This document shows, one piece after another, positions 26,437 to 33,318 of a DNA stretch of 36,689 nt (position 1 is the stretch's first letter; the number at the start of each line of letters is the position of its first letter). This stretch comes from an uncultured Lachnospiraceae bacterium. GTDB lineage: Bacteria; Bacillota; Clostridia; Lachnospirales; Lachnospiraceae. Below the pieces are notes generated by a model. It had not been told where the DNA came from and searched no databases. It was given only the letters and a program-made list of their open reading frames with translations. The stretch is from positions 1 to 36,689 of the forward strand of contig CAMBAN010000016.1 in NCBI GenBank assembly GCA_945864145.1, written 5' to 3'. The translations under genes and the position numbers were made by a program.

Positions 26437-28462
26437 TTTTGTATGCTCGTTCCATAAAGTATTCCTGTGCATTGATTTTCCCCTCTTTGCCCTTTCTTAC
26501 ATACGTGCCATCTATCTGCTGTCTTGCTTTTACATCATCTGCAAGATACACGGAAAAGTCTTCTAAGATTCTGTCCTTTATTGCTTCATCATAAATAGGA
26601 GCTGCCACTTCAACACGCTTGATTGTATTTCGAGTCATAAAGTCAGCCGAGGCAATATAGACCTTTGCCTCTTTCTCTTTCCCAAATATATAAATACGGG
26701 AATGTTCCAAGTATCTTCCTACAATACTGATGACCTCAATATTGTCTGTTTTCCCTTCTATTCCTGCAAGCAGACAGCAAATTCCTCTGACAACCATCTG
26801 TATCTTTACGCCTTTCTGACCTGCTTCTATTAATTTATCTATCAGCACCTTATCCGTAAGAGAGTTTAGCTTGAGACCGATGTATCCTTGACCGCCGTCT
26901 TTCACTTTATCTATTTCTCCCTGTATCAAATCAAGGATTTTATTACGCAGACAATTCGGTGCGACCAGCAAATGTGTTGTCTCATCTACCGTTCTTCCCA
27001 TCGACAGACAGTTAAAAATCATACCTGCCTCTACGCCAATTTCTGACATGGATGTCATGAAAGTATAATCTGTATAAATTTTAGAGGTTTTCTCATTATA
27101 ATTTCCTGTACCAATCTGTGTAATATACTCGATTTGTTCCTTTCCCTTTCTGGTAATCAGACAAAGCTTGGAGTGTACCTTCAAATGACTCAGTCCATAA
27201 ATCACACGACAGCCTGCATCCTCAAGCTGCTTAGACCATCGAATGTTGTTTTCTTCGTCAAATCGTGCACGTAGCTCTACAAGCACAATAACCTCTTTTC
27301 CGTTTTCCGCAGCTTCCACCAGTGCTTCTACAATTTTCGAATTATTGGCAAGACGATACAATGTCATCTTGATAGATACCACTGCAGGATCGCTTGCTGC
27401 TTCATTAAGCAAATGTAAGAATGGTCTCATACTCTCATACGGATAAGACAAAAGGATATCCTTTTCCTTAATCTGTTCTATCATAGAGCGCCTTTCTTCT
27501 ATCATAGGAGATTTCTGTGGTATACGTCTCTCAAAGAACAGTTCCTTTTGGTCATGCAGTGTATCCTGTATCTGAAACAGGAAAGATAAATTTAGTGGTG
27601 CCTCAGAATGATAAATCTGACTTTTATTTAACATTAAATAATCACACATTCTGACAATGATGGAATCATCCATCACGCGGGTAAAGTAAAGCTGTAAAGG
27701 TGCCAGTCTTTTTCTTGTCTTTAGCACCTCCTCTACAGCCTTTCTATAATCATCTTCATCGTCACCTACTGCCTCATCCACATCTATATCTGCATTTCTC
27801 AGAATGCGAATCAATGACTTACTCTCCACCAGATAACGGTCAAAAATTTCTCCTACAAAGTGTAAAATCAGCTCTTCCATCAGCATAAATCTTCTGCCAT
27901 CTGCTGACACAGGAATTACTCGCTTCAATACACCATTACTACAGGGAATAATACCTATTTTTTTATTATTGGACTTTGTTTTCAATTCCACTACCGCATA
28001 GATTTCCTGATTTTTCAAAAAAGGAAAAGGCTGTCTTTTTCCCACAATCTGTGGAGACAAGAAAGGTCTTACCTCCTGCTCGAAATATTTCCATACCTTA
28101 TCCTTTTCCTCTTCTGTCAAATCGTTGAAGCGAAGCTCTCTCACACCATAGGTTTCCAGCTCCTTCATCAAACCTTCATATATATTATCCTTATACTCCA
28201 AAAGTTTTTTTATCTCTTTTCCGATTTCTGTCAATTGCTCCTTGCATGTCATTCCTGTCTTATTTTCTCTTGCCTCTGAAAACTCTCCGGCATGAAGGGA
28301 ACCTACTCTTACCATCGTAAACTCATCCAGATTGCTCTGAAAAATAGATACAAAAGAAAGTCTTTCACAAAGAGGATTGCGTTTATCCTCTGCTTCCTCT
28401 AATACTCTCTTATTAAATTTTAACCATGACAGTTCTCTGTTGTCGTACAACATTTTTTCCAT
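26417..28462 (-). CDS. ppk1: Polyphosphate kinase 1
   Basis: 681 residues from ATG 28462, preceded by AAAGGAG eight bases away; the in-frame ATG at 28504 would sit at the predicted transcription start. It makes polyphosphate reversibly from ATP. The start YDNRELSWLKFNKRVLEEA is the PPK1 N-domain. The phospho-accepting histidine is H430 (SHLKVHSK) and the second active-site histidine is H587 (YLEHSRIY), close to E. coli 435 and 592. TQIGTGNYNE and LRARFDEENNIRW are further signatures. First gene of an operon with the GH-like protein, behind a PHO box. Confidence 0.95.
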   Translation of the reverse strand: MEKMLYDNRELSWLKFNKRVLEEAEDKRNPLCERLSFVSIFQSNLDEFTMVRVGSLHAGEFSEARENKTGMTCKEQLTEIGKEIKKLLEYKDNIYEGLMKELETYGVRELRFNDLTEEEKDKVWKYFEQEVRPFLSPQIVGKRQPFPFLKNQEIYAVVELKTKSNNKKIGIIPCSNGVLKRVIPVSADGRRFMLMEELILHFVGEIFDRYLVESKSLIRILRNADIDVDEAVGDDEDDYRKAVEEVLKTRKRLAPLQLYFTRVMDDSIIVRMCDYLMLNKSQIYHSEAPLNLSFLFQIQDTLHDQKELFFERRIPQKSPMIEERRSMIEQIKEKDILLSYPYESMRPFLHLLNEAASDPAVVSIKMTLYRLANNSKIVEALVEAAENGKEVIVLVELRARFDEENNIRWSKQLEDAGCRVIYGLSHLKVHSKLCLITRKGKEQIEYITQIGTGNYNEKTSKIYTDYTFMTSMSEIGVEAGMIFNCLSMGRTVDETTHLLVAPNCLRNKILDLIQGEIDKVKDGGQGYIGLKLNSLTDKVLIDKLIEAGQKGVKIQMVVRGICCLLAGIEGKTDNIEVISIVGRYLEHSRIYIFGKEKEAKVYIASADFMTRNTIKRVEVAAPIYDEAIKDRILEDFSVYLADDVKARQQIDGTYVRKGKEGKINAQEYFMERAYKNASENG

Positions 28463-28524
28463 TGCTCTTACTCCTTTTGGATTCTGTTTTACATAGTTTT
28501 GCATATTAAGTGTACGAATTATCC

Positions 28525-28563
28525 GGAAAAGTTTCTATCAAGTTTCTGTAAAATTCATGTAAA
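28525..28563 (-). promoter_or_regulatory. PHO box in front of ppk1
   Basis: On the minus strand four hexamers at an exact 11-bp period: TTTACA (28563-28558), TTTACA (28552-28547), TTGATA (28541-28536) and TTTTCC (28530-28525). Ten bases later comes TACACT (28514-28509), a fair -10. The predicted transcript starts near 28502 and gives a leader of about 40 bases to ATG 28462. Confidence 0.75.
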
Positions 28564-28566
28564 AAT

Positions 28567-28614
28567 AGTGCATGCCGGCGCATGCACTTTGCAAGAATTT
28601 CTGCGAAATTCTTG
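28567..28614. repeat. Tandem pair of perfect palindromes
   Basis: Hairpin 1: AGTGCATGC (28567-28575), loop CGGC, GCATGCACT (28580-28588). Hairpin 2: CAAGAATTTC (28592-28601), loop TGC, GAAATTCTTG (28605-28614). They lie upstream of the ppk1 PHO box and outside the predicted ppk1 transcript, so they are more likely a protein-binding or REP-like element than an RNA leader. Confidence 0.6.
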
Positions 28615-28653
28615 ATTAATGCACACTACTATACTCGCAATTTCCTATCACAG

Positions 28654-28687
28654 AAAAAAGAGTTTGCTCAGTAGCAAACTCTTTTTT
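28654..28687. terminator. Intrinsic terminator downstream of the SNF2 remnant
   Basis: A perfect 15-bp stem (AAAAAAGAGTTTGCT, 28654-28668) with its complement (28673-28687) around a CAGT loop, with T runs on both strands. It lies 91 bases after the SNF2 stop and isolates the ppk1 promoter from upstream readthrough. Confidence 0.88.
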
Positions 28688-28778
28688 AAAGTGCTCTTTT
28701 TTATTTATCTGACAGATTTATTTACTGATATATTCTGCCCGGAATTAACCTGTTACCTATATATCCTGATAAGCAGAA

Positions 28779-29195
28779 TTAAACATCCAGAATTTCCAAA
28801 AGTTCTTCTTTACTCATACTTCCCAAATGATTTGTTTCACCATGAATCACTTTATCTGCTAAATTCTGTTTTGCCTCCTGGAGTTTCATAATTTTTTCTT
28901 CTACAGAGTGCTTCACAATCAGCTTATATACAATAACCTTCTTTTGCTGACCGATTCTGTGGGCTCGATCTGTTGCCTGATTCTGCGCCGCTACATTCCA
29001 CCATGGATCATAGTGTATAACCACATCTGCCCCGGTAAGATTCAAACCCACACCACCGGCCTTCAAGGAAATCAAAAATACACTGGTATCATCTTCATTA
29101 AAAGCTTTCACTAACTGTATTCTTTTCTCTTTTGGTGTTTCTCCCGTAATTTTATAGAAAGATATTCCTTCTTCTTTCAGACGTTTTTCTATCCT
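28779..29195 (-). pseudogene. C-terminal remnant of a SNF2-family helicase
   Basis: Only about 138 residues remain, all from the second helicase lobe. LKEEGISFYKITGETPKEKR is followed by motif V (SLKAGGVGLNLTGADVV), DPWWNVAAQNQATDRAHRIG (motif VI) and the usual end (HSVEEKIMKLQEAK). The first GTG start would be at 29111, but homologous coding sequence extends upstream to 29195, where an in-frame TAA precedes it. Full SNF2 proteins run to around 1,000 residues and begin with an ATPase lobe that is absent here. The break lies about 24 bases before the Rpn gene's terminator, so the accessory segment probably replaced the front of the gene. Confidence 0.88.
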
Positions 29196-29218
29196 TTAGC
29201 CTTTATCTTATAAAAATA

Positions 29219-29254
29219 CCCTATTGCCAATATTTTATCTTATCGACAATAGGG
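29219..29254 (-). terminator. Hairpin terminator of the Rpn-family gene
   Basis: CCCTATTG (29219-29226) pairs with CAATAGGG (29247-29254), followed on the minus strand by TATTTTTATA. It lies five bases beyond the end of the out-of-frame Rpn tail (29260), supporting that as the gene's original end. Confidence 0.65.
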
Positions 29255-29378
29255 CATTTCTACAACGAGTTAAAATCCAAAATATATTTCTCGTATTTGT
29301 AAATATTCTGAACAGAACCTAGCCTAAGATATTCCTGAACATCCTTATCTAAAAGTGATTTTGCCTCACGTAATCTCT

Positions 29379-30440
29379 TTAAATTTTCTCCGATGACTTT
29401 CTATAATCGGCAAGTTCCTTGCGCATTCTTTCGATTTCATCATCCTTCTTACCAAGCTGGGTAGTTAGTTCATCAATTTTGTTCTCCTGTTGTTCCAGCT
29501 TGTTCTCCTGTTGTTCCAGCTTGTTCTCCTGTTGTTCTATCTTGTTTTTCTGTTGTTCCAACACGCTTTTCTGCTGTTCCAACACGCTTTTCTGCTGTTC
29601 CAACACACTTTTCTGCTGTTCCAACACACTTTTCTGCTGTTCCAACACGCTTTTCTGTTGTTCTATCTTACTAGCCTGCTCATCAATTATATTCTGTGCA
29701 CCGCGCATATCGGCATAGTAATCTTCTCTATCGCGACAACGTTTTCGGACAATTTCATCTGCAGATAATTCAAACAGTGTATTTGAAGCTTCTTTAAAGT
29801 ATTCATCCTGTAATGCCATTTCCTTAATCTCCTCCCATGTAGTAGATTTAAAGAGTTTAGCCCAATGGTCTATGTTATACTGCCTGTCTTCCTCTGTAGC
29901 TAACTCTGCATGATTTAAGTCTAGCACATTTAGCTGGAAATTGTTACTGTATATTTTGTGAGTTTTAGTATTCATCATCTTATAGTGCGCATAAAATTCA
30001 GGAGAATCCTTGAATAAAGTGAAATCAAGTATACCGATATGTATTGCTGCCTTCACTTCGTTGTAGGCCTGACCTTTATTAAGCTGGTCAAAGGAACGAC
30101 ACAAATAGCTTAAGGATCTGTTTTCCCAATTGCCAAGGTTTACGACCTGCATTTCAAGATTGATTTTTTTGTTTGTGTTAAGTTGCACGTTGATATCTAA
30201 TCTAAATTCCTTGTCAGACAAAACTTCTCCAATAATAATGGGATCCATAATGACAACCGATACTATTTCTTCCTGTGAAAGATGTAACAACGAACCTATT
30301 AATCCACGAAGAACCTTCTCACTCTTCTGCAATACCGCCCTAAACATGTAATCATTAGTCAATCCATAAGGAATTTTGCCAGTAGCTTCTTCCAGACTTT
30401 TAAATATCATTTCTTTTTCTTCGGTAGTTTTTTCTTTCAT
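29379..30440 (-). CDS. Rpn-family recombination-promoting nuclease (PD-(D/E)XK transposase family), probably frameshifted at its 3' end
   Basis: 353 residues. The N-terminal nuclease domain opens with YGLTNDYMFRAVLQKSEKVL and carries the PD-(D/E)XK residues D82 (LDINVQL) and E96-x-Q98 (NLEMQV). Residues about 255-335 are a heptad-repeat coiled coil (units SVLEQQK and NKLEQQE). The reading frame stops at 29379. A second frame continues without a break to TAG at 29260 and reads as plausible coding sequence (LKRLREAKSLLDKDVQEYL). One A lost from a run near 29385 would explain this. Rpn proteins are DNA endonucleases linked to recombination and phage limitation. It lies downstream of an XRE gene in the same direction. 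Confidence 0.85.
   Translation of the reverse strand: MKEKTTEEKEMIFKSLEEATGKIPYGLTNDYMFRAVLQKSEKVLRGLIGSLLHLSQEEIVSVVIMDPIIIGEVLSDKEFRLDINVQLNTNKKINLEMQVVNLGNWENRSLSYLCRSFDQLNKGQAYNEVKAAIHIGILDFTLFKDSPEFYAHYKMMNTKTHKIYSNNFQLNVLDLNHAELATEEDRQYNIDHWAKLFKSTTWEEIKEMALQDEYFKEASNTLFELSADEIVRKRCRDREDYYADMRGAQNIIDEQASKIEQQKSVLEQQKSVLEQQKSVLEQQKSVLEQQKSVLEQQKNKIEQQENKLEQQENKLEQQENKIDELTTQLGKKDDEIERMRKELADYRKSSEKI
29479..29670. repeat. 21-bp tandem repeat inside the Rpn gene
   Basis: About nine copies of a 21-base unit, in two subtypes: TTCTCCTGTTGTTCCAGCTTG-like and TTCTGCTGTTCCAACACGCTT-like, given here on the plus strand. Each encodes one coiled-coil heptad. The central copies are nearly identical, so copy number can probably change by slippage without shifting the frame. 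Confidence 0.9.
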
Positions 30441-30514
30441 AATACTCCTCTTTTCTTCTCTTTTTTTGTTTTACGATGTTGTACGTTTATACGTATTTCT
30501 TTTTTATATAATAA

Positions 30515-30531
30515 GACGCCTTTTAAGCGTC
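30515..30531 (-). terminator. Weak hairpin after the XRE gene
   Basis: GACGC and GCGTC form a 5-bp stem, followed on the minus strand by TTATTATAT. It touches the XRE stop codon. It is too weak to be sure that it separates the XRE and Rpn transcripts. Confidence 0.35.
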
Positions 30532-30885
30532 CTATTTAGCCACCTCATTTAATGCTGCTAAATATCCCAGCAATCGCTTTTGGCTATCACTATCCAGATT
30601 TTGATAAGACTCTATCAAAAATCCTAATTCCGTCTGCTTGTCTACCACATAAGTATTACTTTCCCTGCTCCTCTCTCCAATATGCTCTGCCCCTGAAAGC
30701 AGTTCATATGGTGTCACTCCTAAGACTTCACATATAATCAACACTTTATCTGACACCGGATTCGTTTTTTTCTTCTTCCAGTCGCTTATCGTGCTCTCTG
30801 CGATTCCTGTTTTTGCTGAAAACTCTTTCTGCGTCATTCCTCGCTCTTTAATCAATTCAAATATCTTCTCACTTACTGTTTTCAC
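30532..30885 (-). CDS. XRE-family transcriptional regulator
   Basis: 117 residues. An N-terminal Cro/C1-type helix-turn-helix covers residues about 6-60 (MTQKEFSAKTGIAESTISDW, NPVSDKVLIICEVLGVTPYE). A C-terminal helical tail follows (DSDSQKRLLGYLAALNE), similar to the C-terminus of other small clostridial XRE proteins. It lies 92 bases upstream of the Rpn nuclease gene on the same strand and could control it; this is inference. The 144 bases between its start and the plus-strand Rpn relic hold only AT-rich sequence in which I see no gene. Confidence 0.88.
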   Translation of the reverse strand: MKTVSEKIFELIKERGMTQKEFSAKTGIAESTISDWKKKKTNPVSDKVLIICEVLGVTPYELLSGAEHIGERSRESNTYVVDKQTELGFLIESYQNLDSDSQKRLLGYLAALNEVAK

Positions 30886-31029
30886 ACATTCTATCCCTGT
30901 ATCAAAAAATATTTTTCTATAGAAAATATATCATAAATAAATGCGAAGTACAATACATATGTTCGAATTATTTATTTATTTTTTTTATTAAAGGTTATAG
31001 CACATATATTCCAGTTCAGTCTTAACAAG

Positions 31030-31259
31030 TACACTTCCCTTGACACCTTCCGTACAAAACCAAAGGAGTTGATATCTATGTATTCTGAAGCTCTTGCAAT
31101 TGCTGACAAAAACACTGTCAAGCTGATGATTGATGAAATGAAGGAGCAGGTAACAAATCTTACTAATGAAGTCGCTGTTAAAGATCAGATAAAACCATTT
31201 TTATTGATGGTAACAAGATAGAAGCTAAAGTGCGCCTGTTTGCGAAAATTAAAAATTAA
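31030..31259 (+). pseudogene. Decayed Rpn-family nuclease relic, copy B
   Basis: Translation gives SLDTFRTKPKELISMYSEAL, then DKNTVKLMIDEMKEQVTNL, an Rpn-type end of domain and start of coiled coil. The frame hits TAG at 31219-31221, while the next frame continues IFIDGNKIEAKVRLFAKIKN to TAA at 31257-31259. The nuclease core is missing. Compared with the relic at the window end, 138 bases (46 codons) are deleted between two TTCC tetranucleotides. Confidence 0.75.
31048..31120 (+). repeat. Direct repeat, left copy (partner at 36617-36689)
   Basis: 73 bases that match 36617-36689 with seven substitutions, nearly all at third codon positions. The shared core is CCAAAGGAGTTGATATCTAT. Both copies are on the plus strand and bracket the glycosyltransferase operon. 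The homology may continue past the window's right edge. Confidence 0.9.
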
Positions 31260-31298
31260 TGTACTATCACAAATTTAAAAGAGGTCAAATATGGTCAA

Positions 31299-31351
31299 AA
31301 AAGAGGCTGCGCCTTAACAATTTTTAATCGTTAAAGCGACAGCCCCTTTTT
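31299..31351. terminator. Terminator at the end of the glycosyltransferase operon
   Basis: An imperfect long hairpin (GGCTG...CAGCC outer stem, TTAAC...GTTAA inner stem, with small bulges) has a T run on each strand. It serves the minus-strand glycosyltransferase genes and may also stop transcription of the plus-strand Rpn relic. Confidence 0.75.
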
Positions 31352-31361
31352 CATTTATCCC

Positions 31362-32375
31362 TTACCATGACAAAGGGGACATCCTTATGGCAGAAACAAC
31401 GTCCCTCCGCCTCATTATCTCATTAGCAAGAGCCCTCTCATTCCCCATCTCCACAAAGCTCACTCTATCATCTTCTTCAAATATCTCATGATTTGCGGCA
31501 TTATCTCCTAATATCATAGCTTTTCCCATAGCACTATAGATATATGCTTTTCCCGGAATCGTGCGACACGCCTTTTTAATCGAAGCATTGAAATGACCTG
31601 CAAGACATAAATCAGACAAAGCAATATAATCGGCAAGCTCCTCCTGGGAAAGCCAGTCAATGTAGGTAATATTATCTGCAATTGGTCGTAACGCTGTCAG
31701 TTTTTCATCTGTAATCGGTCCAATGAAAAAGAAATAGAATTCCTTTCTGTCCTTTAATAACTCCATTGCCCCCAGCACAACATCAATCCCCTGTAACGGA
31801 AGCACACTTCCAAAGTACAATACGACATATTTATTTTCCAAATAATCCGGTCTCTTTACCTGTCTTGGAAAATAAATAGAAGCATCTGCTTCTAAATAGA
31901 TGGTCACCATTTTATTTGGACTAGCCTGAAATTCCTCACAGAAAAATTGACCATGTGCCTTTGTATCACAAATAACTGCCTCTGCTACCTGCAATGTAAA
32001 CGCATCCAGTTTATGAAGTATTTTTCCCGGCATACTATTTGTACGTATTTTTTTTCTGTCACAGCATAGTGTATCGTAAAGAGAAATAAAGAAATCAATA
32101 ATAATGTCTGCTTTTTTTATTTTCCAATACCAAAAAGGAAGTATTAATTGTGGTGCAAATCCTACCATTACCGTATCATATTGTGACACACGTGTCGTTA
32201 GTAATTGAAAATAAACAAATAGCAGCCTGACAAAATAGCTGGAGGAATACGAGCCAATCACATGATAAGATAATGCATTTTCTTTTAACAATGCTATCTC
32301 CTGCGTATTACGTATATAGTCCAAATTTTTTGTTGTAAGAAAAAGAACCTTCTTGTTATTTATGTATTCGTGCAT
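31362..32375 (-). CDS. GT4-like glycosyltransferase, C-terminus probably truncated
   Basis: 337 residues from ATG 32375, preceded by AGAGGT; an ATG at 32393 is also in frame. GT-B fold: the N-terminal half has KKVLFLTTKNLDYIRN, and the C-terminal half has YVVLYFGSVLPLQGIDVVL, DNITYIDWLSQEELADYIAL and PGKAYIYSAMGKAMILGDN. The protein stops about 20 residues after the nucleotide-sugar-binding region with an unusual end (RRDVVSAIRMSPLSW), where related proteins carry a further 40-50 residues of helix. The end lies close to the Rpn relic, so a rearrangement probably removed the normal 3' end. Last gene of the operon. Confidence 0.75.
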   Translation of the reverse strand: MHEYINNKKVLFLTTKNLDYIRNTQEIALLKENALSYHVIGSYSSSYFVRLLFVYFQLLTTRVSQYDTVMVGFAPQLILPFWYWKIKKADIIIDFFISLYDTLCCDRKKIRTNSMPGKILHKLDAFTLQVAEAVICDTKAHGQFFCEEFQASPNKMVTIYLEADASIYFPRQVKRPDYLENKYVVLYFGSVLPLQGIDVVLGAMELLKDRKEFYFFFIGPITDEKLTALRPIADNITYIDWLSQEELADYIALSDLCLAGHFNASIKKACRTIPGKAYIYSAMGKAMILGDNAANHEIFEEDDRVSFVEMGNERALANEIMRRRDVVSAIRMSPLSW

Positions 32376-32395
32376 ATACTTACCTCTTGCCATTC

Positions 32396-33298
32396 CTATC
32401 GTTTGCCCAGTTTCTGCCTAATTCCATCTTTTATAGCAGGAAAATATAAGCTTTTCAATTGCTGATTTGAAATCCTTCTCTTTATCAGAACATAGATAAA
32501 AACATTTTTTATATATCCCAATAAATATCGGAAACACATCTCATACTTTGCAACTTTTCCAAAATGAATACCTGCTATAATAATGCCATTTCGTATTGCA
32601 TAGTACAATTTCCATGATAAATCTTTTTCCTTTGTATTGATTGCAGTTTGATGATCAATAATTGCCTGATTCACATTTATCATTTTACTGTATTTTCTGA
32701 TGCGCATACAGTATTCAAAATCATCACACCGTATGAATAATTGATACATTGGCAAACCTATCTCATTTACCAATTTTCTTGCTAAAACAATCCCACAAAA
32801 AGATGCATAATCAATTTCTGCCGTCTCTCCTTCATAATCACAATTGTCCAGCGGTTTCACTCGATAGAAATAGCGGCTCTTGTTTCGTACGCGATGCTCC
32901 TTTGCTATCATACCTTTTGTCATTACTTTTCCGGTGTACGCTAAAATTTCGGAATTTCCCTTTTGTATTTGCCCATAAATCCTTTCATGAAAATCATAAT
33001 TCAGAATAGCATCATCATCTATCAGCGTAACCCAATCCCATTCAAAGTTCATTGCACATGCAAGCCCTTTATAAAATCCATATGCACCACCCAGATTTTG
33101 TTCTAAATTTAAAATACAAAATCTATGATCGGTTTCATATTGTGATAAATATTCCTTCGTTCCATCCTCCGAATGATTATTAATCACAATTATTTTAGCT
33201 AGCGGTTCTGTCTGCCGTAAAACATGTTCTATACATATTTTCAACAGATTAATCCTGTTATAGGTTACAATGACTACTGCAAATTTTTTCCTTGTCAT
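32396..33298 (-). CDS. GT2 glycosyltransferase, GlfT-like
   Basis: 300 residues. GT-A fold with VVIVTYNR at the start, VINNHSEDGT, the EQNLGGAYGF block and the metal-binding DDD at 94-96 (TLIDDDA). FIRCDDFEYCMRI and IIDHQTA follow in the acceptor half, as in the galactofuranosyltransferase-like branch of GT2. No membrane helix is obvious, though the tail is basic and aromatic, suggesting peripheral membrane contact. It probably adds sugars to a surface glycan. It lies 20 bases downstream of the broken GT4 gene and 20 bases upstream of the next GT4 gene. Confidence 0.85.
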   Translation of the reverse strand: MTRKKFAVVIVTYNRINLLKICIEHVLRQTEPLAKIIVINNHSEDGTKEYLSQYETDHRFCILNLEQNLGGAYGFYKGLACAMNFEWDWVTLIDDDAILNYDFHERIYGQIQKGNSEILAYTGKVMTKGMIAKEHRVRNKSRYFYRVKPLDNCDYEGETAEIDYASFCGIVLARKLVNEIGLPMYQLFIRCDDFEYCMRIRKYSKMINVNQAIIDHQTAINTKEKDLSWKLYYAIRNGIIIAGIHFGKVAKYEMCFRYLLGYIKNVFIYVLIKRRISNQQLKSLYFPAIKDGIRQKLGKR

Positions 33299-33318
33299 TT
33301 TCAGACTTATGCTCCCCT

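Noticed and set aside
28567-28624. Palindromes as a riboswitch or attenuator leader of ppk1
   Set aside because: They lie upstream of the PHO box and predicted -10, so they should not be in the ppk1 transcript.
29479-29670. Tandem repeats as a possible CRISPR array
   Set aside because: Units are contiguous with no unique spacers, coding in one frame, and no cas genes are present.
29419-29768. Two plus-strand open frames rich in Phe, Leu, Cys and Ser repeats
   Set aside because: They are the complement of the heptad-repeat region of the Rpn gene; their repeats follow from the 21-bp DNA unit and neither has a ribosome-binding site.
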